A stretch of 64,000 bases of DNA from Corbicula japonica (lineage: Eukaryota > Mollusca > Bivalvia > Venerida > Cyrenidae). The notes beneath the pieces were generated by a model. The model saw nothing but the letters and a program-made list of their open reading frames with translations, was not told where the DNA came from and ran no database searches. The stretch is from the NCBI GenBank assembly GCA_038501625.1, contig JAZAYU010000008.1, forward strand, positions 4,047,130 to 4,111,129. The letters are read 5' to 3'. Both the position numbers and the translations under genes were made by a program. Shown here one piece after another: positions 47,685 through 59,760 of this stretch. Every line of letters begins with the position of its first letter. Position 1 is the first letter of the stretch.

Positions 47685-47699
47685 CTGCAGTAAACAACA

Positions 47700-50550
47700 A
47701 GACTCTCAACTGAGGAGCTGAACAGAACAATATTGCTATGGACTTTAACTCATTCAGATACAAATGGAATATTATAATAGTATGCAGTCTGTAGGTTCGT
47801 ATCATCCAAGTATGATGTGTAAACAATATCACACAAGACCAAAGGTCAAGTGTAATGTGGTTTACAAATATGCAATGAGAAATGATCCAAACCTACAGAC
47901 TGCAACTGTCACACAATAAATGAATGGTTGTAAAACAATGATGAATGTGCCGAAGAGTACAGGAAAATTACGATCAGAATACACAACATAGTATGATGTA
48001 GTTATGATGTCACATATAACACAGACAATTGTAGAGATACAGAATCAGAAAACCACACTGTGGGATATCGATTTACTGATATGCCTTGCTGTATCAATCT
48101 TGTGTTTTAATGCTGTATTAGTTCATCTAAAATTCCTGGTAACATGTGCATATTATAAAAGTGTCAGTGAATTAAATTCCAATGGGTAGTTCTGGATTAT
48201 ACAATACAGAAAATAAAAAGGCCAGTTTCATTTAAACTGATCAAATGCACATTTTCCTTGTTAGTGGTTAATATTTCTCATAACTTCAAAATTTTTAATG
48301 AAATCTTTGTGAAATTGCCCCCAGCAGCATTTTGTAAGTACTTCTACATTTGTTGATGGCTTTTCAAAGATTCAGTTACAAATAATGTTTCAATTATAGT
48401 AGATTACATGAAAATCATCATTTATTTTAATCCCTTAGTAAATATTTAAACAGCTTTTCTATGCTCTATGGAGTGTATTCTCCATGCCAAAATGCTGTAC
48501 TTAAATTGTAAACAGTAGCAAAATAACACTTGAAAATTGAATTTGTATCAAGCAATTCTTTACTGTTATTTCATCTTCTCGAAGACAAACATTACGATAT
48601 AAGGTTGCTCAACAGGTTCATGTGAAAAAGTAAAAAATATTTTTTTTTTCTCTCACTATCAAAAGATATTTAACCTATATGACAAACATTACAACTTTGC
48701 GCATTGACTGGCAACAAAATCAAACAAATGTAATATATATGCACTTTTATCACAAAATTAAACAATCTTTTACTTTCTTTGAAATTACATTTTTATAGCG
48801 CTTGCATAGTTTGCCTTGGATGATCTTGCTACATGAAGAAAGCCAGAACAATTATGCAATGTTGATGACTTTTTTGCTATCAGATTAAAAGCAACAGATA
48901 CTGGGTTAGTTCCATGTTGATTATCAGACAGATATCTCTCCAGATAAAATGAGCATTGTCACTCATGATGAAATCTCTTAGTTATCCTCATTAAAATTTT
49001 CAGATAAGAAAAACAGCTTTATTTTTAACAAGGTTATTAATTTCGGGGTACAAACATTGCAAATGGTGAAAATTAGCTAAAAGTTCAAAACTTGAATATT
49101 AGGAAAAACACTCTTGGCCAGCAAGATTTTAGAGAATAAATATATTTATCTTAGGATGTATTAACATTTGTACTTTAAGTTCAGTTGAATAAATGCTCTA
49201 ATTACCAAAGAAAAAGCCTTTAACCCCATTGTATAGATCTAAATAGTCAATACTAAACAGAAAAACAAAATGAACCACATAAACAAGGGGTATAAGTCTT
49301 AGTGAAATATGAGCTCACGCCATTATTATCGATGCATTGTGGGAAGCTGTTCAAAATATGGAAGGCCGGCCTTTCCAATCGTAATAAAACAGTGACGAAG
49401 GTGTCTTGTGATCTATTATTTTGATAACTGACAATTGCAGACCAACTAGCATTTTATAATTGTCAATTAAATATGTTTATATGCATGTGTATCAAAACCA
49501 CCTTTTTGAAAAAAGTGACCATTGTGAAGAAAACACTATACAAAGATTCTTACCACTACTCTTTAATTATTTTTCATAGTAAACTTTGGTCAAATGATAA
49601 GTGAAAGTAGGCGTGACCTTGTTAACAATGTCATTAATTGACAGGTGGCATCTAAGCATAATTAAAGAATAGCAGGATAAAATGGATAGATCGATACAAT
49701 AGAGTTTGAGTATACTTTGAATCTATGTATGCAACCTGTGTAAAACCAGTGTATACCGTGAAGAAAAATTCCCAATTTGTGCAGGGACCTTTTTCCCAAA
49801 TACCCCTGAAAAAGACCTGCGAATTCCTTTACAACCAACCACACGTCATGACTAATCATCTGTGCAAGATTTACAGCTTGTTTTGGCATATAGAAATAAA
49901 AAGCAACTGAATCTTTGAACACCTCTTTGGTTTCAATTGTTTATTTACTTATTATCTATTTATTTATTTTGTGTGTGAAAGTGGTGGGGGGGATGGATTT
50001 TATATTCCTGTGCATTCTCTAAACCTCTTAAATGTTAATGTTTTAACAAATAGGGAAGCTCCACAACACAAGCTCTTATAAATGAAACTTCTTGATCCAA
50101 ATCTATTATTTTGGCAGCCATTGTACATCAATCTGTATGTCTGCAAATGAAACCATGACAATATTGGGAGGAACAGCTCAGTAGTCTGTAGCCTAGTTAT
50201 TTTGCAGCACTTAAACATGGGGTCCGCTAAACTAGATGTGTCCCGCATATTTTGATACAAGATTAACTTCTTTCTGTTCTGACAACACATGTTTCATACT
50301 TCAAAATGAAAGCAGCTCCTGTAACACACACACACACACACACTCGGTATAAGCATAAGAGGGTGAATTAATTAATGTGTAATATTACGGCCTTTTTCAT
50401 CTCAAATGATCCTTTTTCGAGTTTTGGCGAGTTCTGCCCACCGTTAGTCGTGAAATTATGTGATAAAACCGAACGACCTGCACTAGCATATGTATAAATT
50501 TTATTATGATGAATCATAAAAAGGTCTAAAGTTCAGTGATTGTATTTTCT
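47700..50550. other. Putative first intron / upstream DNA, no gene seen
   Basis: AT-rich DNA without convincing frames. 47,745-47,900 contains a short inverted repeat (TGCAGTCTGTAGGTT and AACCTACAGACTGCA) about 125 bp apart. 49,770-49,815 is a fragment of the hAT-like repeat (TTCCCAATTTGTGCAGGGAC). Confidence 0.4.
50323..50343. repeat. (CA)n microsatellite
   Basis: About ten uninterrupted CA dinucleotides. Confidence 0.85.
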
Positions 50551-50553
50551 TAC

Positions 50554-50640
50554 CCGTTGTACTTTGTTATAAACCGAAGTAGGCTACATTATTTATTCAT
50601 TTTCCGCACGACTGCAGACGACAAAAGCGCCTTGATGTTC
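50554..50640 (-). other. Candidate 5' non-coding first exon of the SYCP2-like gene
   Basis: On the minus strand this stretch ends in a good donor (CGG then GTAAGA, donor bases 50553-50552). Its only ATGs are followed at once by stop codons, so it would be untranslated. It lies just downstream of a CRE/E2F-like cluster, 2.9 kb upstream of the exon that carries the preferred ATG. The upstream end is a guess. This is inference from position and splice signal only. Confidence 0.25.
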
Positions 50641-50644
50641 CCGA

Positions 50645-50672
50645 TTAGTGACGTAAGTTTAGCGCCAAACTG
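50645..50672 (-). promoter_or_regulatory. Candidate promoter motifs: CRE/ATF-like and E2F-like sites
   Basis: TGACGTAA (50649-50656) resembles a CRE/ATF site. GCGCCAAA (50662-50669) reads TTTGGCGC on the minus strand, matching the E2F consensus TTTSGCGC. In mammals E2F6-containing repressors silence germline meiotic genes, so the pairing upstream of a SYCP2 gene is suggestive. Short motifs occur by chance; there is no experimental support. Confidence 0.25.
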
Positions 50673-50899
50673 TCATCTATCTCCCCAAAGAAATAATTGT
50701 TCGAAAAGATACTTATCGTTTTTCATTCTCCGGAAAGAATATTTTGTTTCATCAATATTATTTTTTGATAATCAACAAGGAAACCATTTAAGATTGAGAA
50801 ACTTGAACTTAAACCAATTAAACAGAAAAAAGAAAAGAAACACATACAACCATGCAAACGATAGATCTATGCATTTCTTCAAAAAAAGGTAAATGCTTC

Positions 50900-52060
50900 T
50901 AATTTTATTTGTGTTTCTTTTACTTCAAGTATAGCTGTCAAATGATGAATTTAAGCAAAGAAAACCGAAAAGAATATCGAGGACAAGTTTTTAGTAGTTT
51001 TTTTCCAGATCTAATTTCCTCCTTCTGAAATATAAGTTTGCGCTCGCCATCTTTTATGTTTCAGGTATGAAGTTTCGACATCAATTTTGACAGAAGTAAA
51101 CGGTATTTTGAGCAATGAGTTAATGCTGAAAAGCTGGTATTTTAATGTAGTTTCCACACGATTTCAAATAGTTGAAAATAAAACTGATTTGATAAAATTC
51201 TTTTTAAGAAACAATAATATAGCCTACAGCACGACTACTACATACGTTGATTAGAGCAAGACGAAATACATAGTACTTAAATCGAAATTGTTAACGGCAA
51301 CAAATAAACACATTTATCCTGTATCAAGTCTTCCAAATAAAACTGTTCATTTCGAAAAAGTATAGTATACTTTAAATATGTGATTTCATATAAATATTTA
51401 TGAAAAAGGAAATCCGGAGACTACATGACTGAATCTGCAGTTTCCTCATTCACGCATGCATTTCATTAAAACAGATGCTGTGCTATATTTAGATGCAAAG
51501 CCCTGCGCCATCCATCGATTTTGTGCAGCATACAATCCATTAATGATGCATAACTCTTGCAGGATTTCCTGCGCTCTATAGGTATGCAAGGAAACTTTGA
51601 AAACTTTGTTTTAGGCATTAAAAAGTTGCTCTTGAAGTAATTAATCACAATTAAGGCTTTTTACCACGAAGAATAGGTCAGGGCGGTCTTAGTAGAATGC
51701 GAATCACATTGGAAAAATAGTCTCTTTTACACAAGCGCAGCATTTTTACAGCTGGATCCTGCTTCTTGGATGCAACTGCACCCCATCAGACGTTCTTAAA
51801 TTGATTAATATTTATAGTTTTTTCTGCTGATTTCAAGTTGTTTGCATCTGAACTTCTAAATATAGCCAATTCATGCAGACTAAGGCACTGCATCCAGGCA
51901 GCTGTGGGCCTTGTTATGGTAAAATGTATCTTAGATGAAACGAAAATGGCCCGACGTTTCAGGCTTTGTTCAATTTTTGCTGCGATTTCTATCACGTGTT
52001 TCGTCCGATTCTATCGCCAATTAATAGGAATAAAAGGAGAAATCTATTGACTTTTTAAAA
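50900..52060. other. Intergenic DNA, nothing supported
   Basis: Short frames of 60-70 codons on both strands (51,466-51,648, 51,786-52,050) lack splice or family support. 51,838-52,050 overlaps a plausible old repeat or pseudogene but could not be identified. Confidence 0.3.
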
Positions 52061-52132
52061 AGGGTGATGCATTTTGTATTGTTTTGGACGGAGGCTGGGT
52101 GAAACGAGAGAAGGCTGAGACTTCTTGCAGGT

Positions 52133-52354
52133 GAGCACTACTACAAAAACTGCCACCATGGAGATTTTCAAGTTATACACGCAGAATATGCGCTGTATGA
52201 AGATCTCATGCAGATGATTTATTAACGACTGGAAGCGGCCGACAAGAAAGCATACATTTACATTGATGTAACCCCTGACATGCGAGTTGTGGAGCATATC
52301 ATGCCTTCTTTGAGAGGACTTGTGTGGTTTTCCATCATGGCGCACGTCAGATAA
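52133..52354 (+). pseudogene. Possible gene remnant with one in-frame stop
   Basis: The frame reads EHYYKNCHHGDFQVIHAEYA then LYEDLMQMIY, TAA (52223-52225), RLEAADKKAYIYIDVTPDMR and VVEHIMPSLRGLVW to a second stop at 52352-52354. The composition looks protein-like, and a TTGCAG precedes it. HAE followed by a strand and TP recalls deaminase-type zinc motifs, but no PCxxC follows, so that identity is not claimed. Probably a decayed exon. Confidence 0.35.
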
Positions 52355-52359
52355 GATTT

Positions 52360-53890
52360 TTTTGGTAAAGTAATTGCTATGCTGTGGTCGTCAAACATTT
52401 GCATTCAAGTTCTTGGATGACCTTAGCTTACACATCTGCTTTGGGTAAATACATGAATATTGAAATGGTCTCTTAGGACAACCCGCATCGCCTGTGACGG
52501 GCACGTTGCTTCGAGAAGTTTATGACCAAAACGTTAAGGGCACAGGGCGCTCACTGAATAACACTGTCGCTGTTGCGCAAATAAAAATTGCGGTGACAAA
52601 TTGATGCAACTGTCCCCTATTTCTGTTTCTTGATAAGTTAATTGATGGATATTTTTCAAATTTTATTGTTTTACTAGTTAATTAATGCCCTGTGCAAAGC
52701 TCAGCAGTATCAAGCATGATACACATTGTTTGGTCGCAAAAAACAGCAGCATGAAATAGCATCAAAGAACCATTCACACTATGTGTATGGATCAAATTTC
52801 ATGAAAATGAACCCCATAACATCATTTAAAACATGATTAAATTCGGATTGTCTTTTGCATTTTACAATTAGTTTACAAAAACGATGATGTAAAAAAGTAG
52901 GATCCCTTAAATGCACTTAAATAAACTGTTAACATGTTTTAAATGAAATAACTTCGTTTTAAATATTATTAAAGTAAAATCCGAATTCACAGTAAAAACC
53001 AAAATTTGAGAAAATTAAATTTTGCCGCCTATAAAACAATATGTGCAAGTTCTGCAAGTTGTGCACTGGCGGGAAAATTCAAATTAGATTATCGATTCCC
53101 GTTTGCATTTTAATACAAATATCCAAATGCAGTTTCTACATCAGTAAACATACCGTTGTGCAAACGATGTGGTCGAACACACACACAGAGCATTACCTCG
53201 GTCTCTGAGTCTTATTTGTAATAATTTAAACACCCACAAAACCATTAATATTCAAAAGAAAGTAGTTGGAAATTGATGAAGTTGCGTCAAGATAATTAAG
53301 CGAAAGACATGTTTCACTAGCGTCTGACAAAGGGTTCTTGTTGTTTTTTACAAAAAGCGAAACGCGACAATATTTTTCTACGACCGCTAAACATTAATCA
53401 TTTTTCTTTTACAAGTATTTGATTACAAGCTAGAGGAAACGTTATCGGTGCCATCAATATTCCATTAAACGTAAGGTAAAATGGCACCTCTGTCAGCGTA
53501 AAGTAATTATTTGACGCACGATGAAGTTGATTTTGGCTTGCAATGGTTTTTTAATTAAAAAAGGTATATGCACTGTTGCTCTGGGAGCAACAGAAAATGA
53601 TAATGCAATTTTACAAAAAAAAACACAACCTTATGCTGATACATTTGCATAGTTTTTCTGCGAAATAGACGATTCTCTGTATGATTCTTGACTGTTCAAG
53701 TGGGGTCATTAATATTGCAAACTTTCTTACGTACCATTAGCAATTAGCAATTTTCTGTCTACAAGCCGAATTTAATTAACTTCACGGTGAAAAGGACAAG
53801 ATATGATAACAACACTGAATCTAAGTATGTGGCAACTCCGTATTACCGGTACACACTACTTTAATTGTTTAAACAGCGATCTATTTAGTT
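52360..53890. other. Intergenic DNA, nothing supported
   Basis: AT-rich, no frames above 60 codons with plausible features, no repeat recognised. CACACACACAGAG at 53,175 is a minor simple repeat. Confidence 0.35.
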
Positions 53891-53904
53891 TTCGAAACTA
53901 TTAC

Positions 53905-54980
53905 TTACACAGTATACAGTAGTAAAAGAACGATAACTTTGTAAAAAAACCCGGCACATTGTCAAAACAATTGCTAAAATGCATTTGCCGCTGAGGCGAG
54001 TGTGGAATTAGCTTCTAGGATGCAAACGCCTCAAACTTGCACCACATGTTTTGTTACATACAAAATTTAGGTTGCCTTTGGGAATAACCCATTATTATAT
54101 CAGAGAACTATATCAATTCTTAAAGTAAACCATGCAATTACTTATACAGTATACAGTAGTAAAAGAACGATAACTTTGTAAAAAAAGACCTGCACATTGT
54201 CAAAACAATTGCTAGAGTTTTTGGTCTATAAACTTGTTGTTCTGGGTACTCGTAGGCTTCAGTATCAACATATACGTTTAAAACACTATCTTCCATTCGC
54301 TACAACGTTGGAAATAAATGGCCTCAAAAACAAGAAAACATTTTATCTTCAAAGCTTACCTGCGTGATAAAATTTCGTTTTTTTGCAAGCGAATTAAAAG
54401 TTAATGATAATGCATTGGAAACAAGTTGTGTCCCATTTCTCACTAATTTAACTATTTCTATATCGTTATGATATTCGGGCAACATTGAAAATATGGTCCT
54501 TGATTATGACTCAATATCAAAAAATTATGTTTGGAAACCAGTCACAAATCTTCAGCATCTGACTCCAGTTTAAGTTTTATTATCTTGGGCATATATTACA
54601 TGTATGTTTATGGAATATATTTATAAGTATATAAATATTTGTTTTAAACAGCTGTTGGTTATATGTGATATGAGAGGCAGATAACATAACCAGCTAACTT
54701 GAACGATAACCACTATAAACACAGCCTTCTCATACACAGTAAAACAAGCTGACTAACACTTAACGAAAACAGAAAACCTGGATTGGATATCCGATTTAAC
54801 ACAGCAATTGCTAAAACGCATTTGCCGCTGAGGCGAGTATGGAATTAGCTTCTAGGATGCAAACGCCTCAAACTTGCACCACATGTTTTCTTACATACAA
54901 AATTTAAGTTGCCTTTGTGAATAACCCATTATTATATCAGAGAACTATATCAATTCTTAAAGTAAACCATGCAAAAATAT
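53905..54980 (+). repeat. Local duplications
   Basis: A block of about 175 bp (CATTTGCCGCTGAGGCGAGT to AAAGTAAACCATGCAA) at about 53,980-54,135 recurs at 54,815-54,975 with few changes. A second block (ACAGTATACAGTAGTAAAAG to CAAAACAATTGCTA) at 53,909-53,975 recurs at 54,147-54,213. High identity suggests recent local duplication. Confidence 0.75.
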
Positions 54981-55517
54981 AAATAGCTAAACGTACCGTC
55001 AAGAAACCTAGACCTATACACAAAACTCTTTTTGGTTCCTATTCACCCATAAAAACTAAATTGTTAGGTAGAAGTAAAATAAAGTCATAGAATCCTATGT
55101 TCTTCAAGAATCACATAAAATCCTTTTCTAAACGCTTAAACTGTTTGCAATAGTTATACAACGGAAAATGTTTAGCATAGAGATTAACGGTGGAGTGATC
55201 GATCACCAAGCATGCAGAACGCTGGTAAACTATCTTCTTTCATTTATTCATACTTATTCATAGGGAATTTTGTAGCCCGACCAATATGAAATATTGCAGG
55301 CTCGGTTTGATCAAGACTGTTCATGGGAAGTAATGCAAGTTGGTGTTACTGCCCACGCCGCCTAGCCCCGGGTTGAGCGCAACTCAATATTAACCCAATA
55401 AACAGCTTTGATCAATTCCATTCCACGATCAGTTTTGTATGGTCCCCAAATAAAAGAATGGGTTTAAACTGAATAGAAAATAAATTTGACAGGGGGTCTG
55501 AGCATACAAATGATATT

Positions 55518-55612
55518 GCCTCTACTCGGGAAAGAACCCGAACCGTACTGGGACAGAGCCTAGCCATGCAATTCCGATTACGCTACCGATTGAGCTAGCC
55601 GGGACAACCTAC
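55518..55612 (-). repeat. tRNA-Lys-like sequence, copy 1
   Basis: On the minus strand GTCCCGGCTAGCTCAATCGG-TAGCG is close to the 5' half of animal tRNA-Lys (GCCCGGCTAGCTCAGTCGGT), and CGGTTCGGGTTC fits a loose box B. The acceptor 3' strand does not pair, so it is not a working tRNA. Most likely a SINE head. Confidence 0.55.
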
Positions 55613-55772
55613 CTATAAAGGTTGATCGGATAAATCTGATAAACCTAACCATCACTGCATACATCGGTAATCGATTATTAAACTGATAACAGTACTGCCT
55701 ATATATACGGAGAGATTTTTTTACGGCCGTCATACTGAACAAATAGCGCTACTGTCAATTTCAAATGATATT

Positions 55773-55866
55773 GCCTCTACTGGGCACGGAACCCGTACCA
55801 TACCGCAACAGCGCCTAGCCATGCAATTCCGATCACGCTACCGATTGAGCTAGCCGGGACAACCCC
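55773..55866 (-). repeat. tRNA-Lys-like sequence, copy 2
   Basis: Same head TGTCCCGGCTAGCTCAATCG, 255 bp from copy 1, and box B-like TACGGGTTCCGTGCCC. Confidence 0.55.
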
Positions 55867-56032
55867 CAAATAAGTTGATCGGATAATCCTTATAAATGTA
55901 ACTATCACTGCATGTCATCGATTACCGATTATTTTACTGATAACAGTACTGACAATGTGTACGGGGACACTTTTTACGGTCGCCACACTGCACAAATAGC
56001 GCTATTTTGAATTTCCAATGGTCTTGCCTATT

Positions 56033-56126
56033 GCCTCTACTGGTGACCGAACCCGTACCGTACGACGACAGCGCCTATCCATGGAATTGCGATCACGCTA
56101 ACGATTGAGCTTGCAGGGACAACTCC
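56033..56126 (-). repeat. tRNA-Lys-like sequence, copy 3
   Basis: More diverged head (TGTCCCTGCAAGCTCAATCG) with the best box B (GGGTTCGGTCACC), 260 bp from copy 2. A partial fourth copy lies at 60,010-60,075. Confidence 0.5.
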
Positions 56127-56422
56127 CCAAAAAGGTTGATCGGATAACCCTTAAAAACGTAACATATCACAGAGAACGCTATTAAGTGTAGCCTGGGGGT
56201 GATTGAAAGTAACCAAATCTATAGAGGCTGGGAAATTAAAAACACCAATCTTAAAATTAGCCGCAATATTAAAACAAAAGTAATGTTGATGTACTATAAG
56301 CATATACGAGTTGTGGAGCACATCAAGCCTTTTTACTCGTATAAGTATCGTCTTCAACGACCTTCATATGACGTCATTGATAACAGCACCGATTGAATGT
56401 ACGGGGAGACTTTTTACAACCA

Positions 56423-56450
56423 CCACACGACACAAACACACACACAAACA
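56423..56450. repeat. Imperfect (CA)n run
   Basis: CACACGACACAAACACACAC-ACAAACAAC. Confidence 0.6.
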
Positions 56451-58959
56451 ACGCTACTGTAATATTGAAATAGACGAAAAGGGAACTTTGAAAGTCGTCG
56501 AACACGACAAACACACTGAGCAAGAATGAAAACCAGTTTTTCAATTAAAAAAACTTGTTCAGTGATGCTATATTTTGTCCTTCGTTTAATTTGTGTTATT
56601 TGCACCTATCTAGACATTTAATAAAGCGTGGAGATGTCTTGTTATTTTTTCACAGTGATCATCTCCCAAATGATGATGAGGTCGATAATATATAACATAT
56701 TAGTCTCAAACAGATTATTTGACTGTCAAATTTAAAAGTTTATGGCATGTGTAGAAGAAAAAACATAATCTTTCAAGTCCACTGATGCAAAGAAATAAGA
56801 CAAAGTAACTTAAATATCCGTTTTGGCAAATTACCTCCCTAATAATTAAAAAAAGGAACAAACTCCTAATTTCCACAACCACATAATGATTTTTCATTTT
56901 TCTTTTTTTTAAACCTATAGATACTGAACAAACAACTTCCAAAATAAACCTATAAGTGATCAAATTCCTCCAGATATTTGCATTCGCTGTCATCATTAAT
57001 GTCGTAGGAGTTTCCCATGTCATTTTGGCTCAGTATATGAACATTTTACAGGGTCGGTTTGATTGGGCATGTTTATGGGAAGTAATGGAACTGCTTACTG
57101 CCCACACCGCCTAGCCCTGGGTTAAGCGCAACTCAATATTTACACCACTTACCACTACAGTTTGATCCATCCAAAACGATGGTATGCATATCGCGGTGAA
57201 CATGGAACCTTCAATGCGGTATTTTACAATTAACACCATTCCATGATCAGCGGCGTATGGTCACCAAATAAAAGAATATGTTTGCCCTAAACACGTATAT
57301 CCAAGGGGTGAACAGTATCAACATTTATACTGGCTAGGATATTGAAACTACTCATCTAAAACTGGTCGAAGTACTAAAACAAAAGAAATTAAAAATGTAC
57401 TATTAACACACATAAGCATCGTGCTCAACGACCTTCAAAGGAAGTAACTGATAACTGCACTGATTGAATGTACAGGGAGAATTTTAACAGCTGCCACACG
57501 GAACAAACAACGCTATTGTGATATTGAAATAGAAGAAAATGGAACTTTGAAAGCTGTCGAACAAATAAAATGTAAAAATATTGCAGGCTCGGTTTGATTG
57601 AGCCTGTTCATGGGCAGTAATAGAAATGCTTATTACTGCCCACGCCGCCTAGCCCCGGTTTGAGCGTAACTCATTATTTACAACAATAAACAACACACTT
57701 TGATCCATCACTAACGACGGTATGCATACATGACGGTATTTATGGCATTGAACACATCAATTTCAATGCGATATGTTCAGATCAATACCATTCCAAGATC
57801 AGTTTTCTATGGTATCCAAATAAAGGATGGGGTTGAACTTAACAAGAAAACATGGACGGAACTGAAAGGAAAAGGATTTTGACAGGGGATCTGATAATTT
57901 TAATCCTGCATATCGCAGAGAATGCCAAAGGCAAAAATTTAAAACCAGGAAATATATCCTAGAGGTGTTGAATAGTGTCCAAATTTATACCGCCTGGGAT
58001 ATTGAAAAACCCATCTTAATACTGTCCATATTATTAAAATTAAAGAAATTTTAGATGTACTATAAACATTCATAAGCATGCTCAACGACCTTTTACGGGC
58101 GTGACTGATAACAGCACGGATTGAATGAACGGAGAGACTTTTAACAGACTCATAAGGGCCATTCCATAATAAGCGGTGTACGGCCCCCAGACAAAATGGG
58201 TTTGCACTTAACGAAAAGATTATCATATATGGAACTGAAAACAATGGAATTTTGACATTCCAGATTGTGACCTTTTTGAATTGCTTGAAATATGAAAGAT
58301 AGCTCGTTCGTATGAATGTAAGATAAGTGGTGATTTCAATGAAAACTGCATGTTTGTATTCTCCTTTTTAATTTTTAATTGTTAAAACCGACAGACACTC
58401 TTTGCAGTTAGATTTGTTATCATTATTATCTGAAACCCTTTACTTCATTGCTTTAATTGAATAGGAACATTGTACGGTTTACTGATGTAAATATTGAGTT
58501 GCATTCAATCCGGACCTAGGCGGCATGGGCAGTAATATTCATTTCCATTACTGCCCATGAACACGCTCAATCAAACCAAGTCTGCAATATTTTTGTTTGT
58601 CGTGAAGCAGTTTCTTGGCTGTACAAAATATAAAAGCATCAATAGTTACAAATATGTACTTAATACTGTAAAGGCCTTTTACTATTGGTCAATAAATTTA
58701 TATGCCAAATCTAACTTTATAAAGGCAATATCAATTTATCAAATTTATTCGCACAAAGTAGTGAAAAAAAAAACAAAAAAAAAACGGCAACCAAAAAATA
58801 TTCGTCAGCACTCTGCAACCTGGTTGAATAACACATCTACATTAAATCTCTTTGGCAGCATTGTGATTGAAGGGATTTAAGAGTATATGAAAGTTTCAAA
58901 TGGAACCTTAAAAAGAACGTAAAAGCTAGATCACTCTCTTTTATTCCTGGGATCATCGG

Positions 58960-59430
58960 GTTCTTGCTGATTTTACTTCAATTTCTCTGCTGGTCACAGT
59001 TAGGTCACAATCCAGGAAGGTGACCTCTCGGGTTATCTCTTTTGTTGATTGTTTGTGATGGAATTATGGCCTTGGAACGATCAATGGCAAAGCACGTTGC
59101 CTCTGTAAAGTTTAAACCAAGTTCGCGTGTGCGCTAACATTGCACTTGCCTTTACAGATTCTCATATAAACAAACATGCATAAACATGTGAAATACATAT
59201 TAGGAATCGCCACACGCACAAACACAGCCTCCCCTGTAAAAAAGAAGAGAGGAAGAGAGAGCATGTTTGTTATAAGTATGTCAATTCAAATAAGACGCCA
59301 CAAACAGTTAACGAAAAAAAGAACCCTTGGGGTACCGCCTTGGAACGGTCAGTGGCAAAACGAATTACCACTGGGGGTTTAAACCAGGTTGAATGTGGCG
59401 ATTCCTGATATGCATATTTCACCTTTTTCT
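58960..59430 (+). repeat. Two diverged copies of a GCCTTGGAACG repeat
   Basis: GGCCTTGGAACGATCAATGG and AAAGCACGTTGCC with GTTTAAACCAAGTTCGCGTG (59,068-59,130) correspond to CGCCTTGGAACGGTCAGTGG and GGGTTTAAACCAGGTTGAATG (59,336-59,395), about 267 bp apart. Confidence 0.5.
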
Positions 59431-59760
59431 AGGGTGCCCAACCTCACACTTGCCCAAACAGGTTCTCATATCAAGAAATAAAAAGAAGTTGTACTGGTGA
59501 AATGACTCCAACCCACCCATCAGCCCAACAACGTTGCATGCAAAAGCACACAAACATATAAAACATAAGAAAATAGTAATGCTAAGTCATAGGGGCGAGT
59601 ACTTAATGATCTTACCGAGACCAGAGCCTCTGGAGACAAATTAGCAAGAACACGGTAACAGGAATATAAGAAACAAATCGAGCTTCTAGGTTAAAGAAAA
59701 GATTTCCCGAAGAACCTTCATAAACTCTGAAAGTTGCCGTGGTGAATTAACTTTCAATCC

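Larger units (their letters stand above)
55260..58600. repeat. Tandem array of a composite repeat (about 0.5-kb unit)
   Basis: Three to four degenerate copies. Each has GCAGGCTCGGTTTGAT(C/T), (T/G)TTCATGGG(A/C)AGTAAT, TACTGCCCACGCCGCCTAGC and GAGCGCAACTCAATATT, then CATTCCA(C/A)GATCAG, then CATAAGCAT...CTCAACGACCTTC and GATTGAATGTACGGGGAGA. Copies start at about 55,285, 57,050 and 57,580; the head recurs inverted at 58,495-58,600. The unit also contains the tRNA-like repeats listed separately. Confidence 0.6.

Noticed and set aside
50536..50892. 118-codon plus-strand open frame
   Set aside because: AT-rich, no homology recognised, overlaps the candidate promoter of the minus-strand gene.
52133..52354. 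Deaminase domain
   Set aside because: Only an HAE tripeptide supports it; the PCxxC motif is absent and the frame has a stop.
55518..56126. Cluster of functional tRNA-Lys genes
   Set aside because: Only the 5' half resembles tRNA-Lys; the 3' acceptor strand does not pair and the region between boxes is too long.
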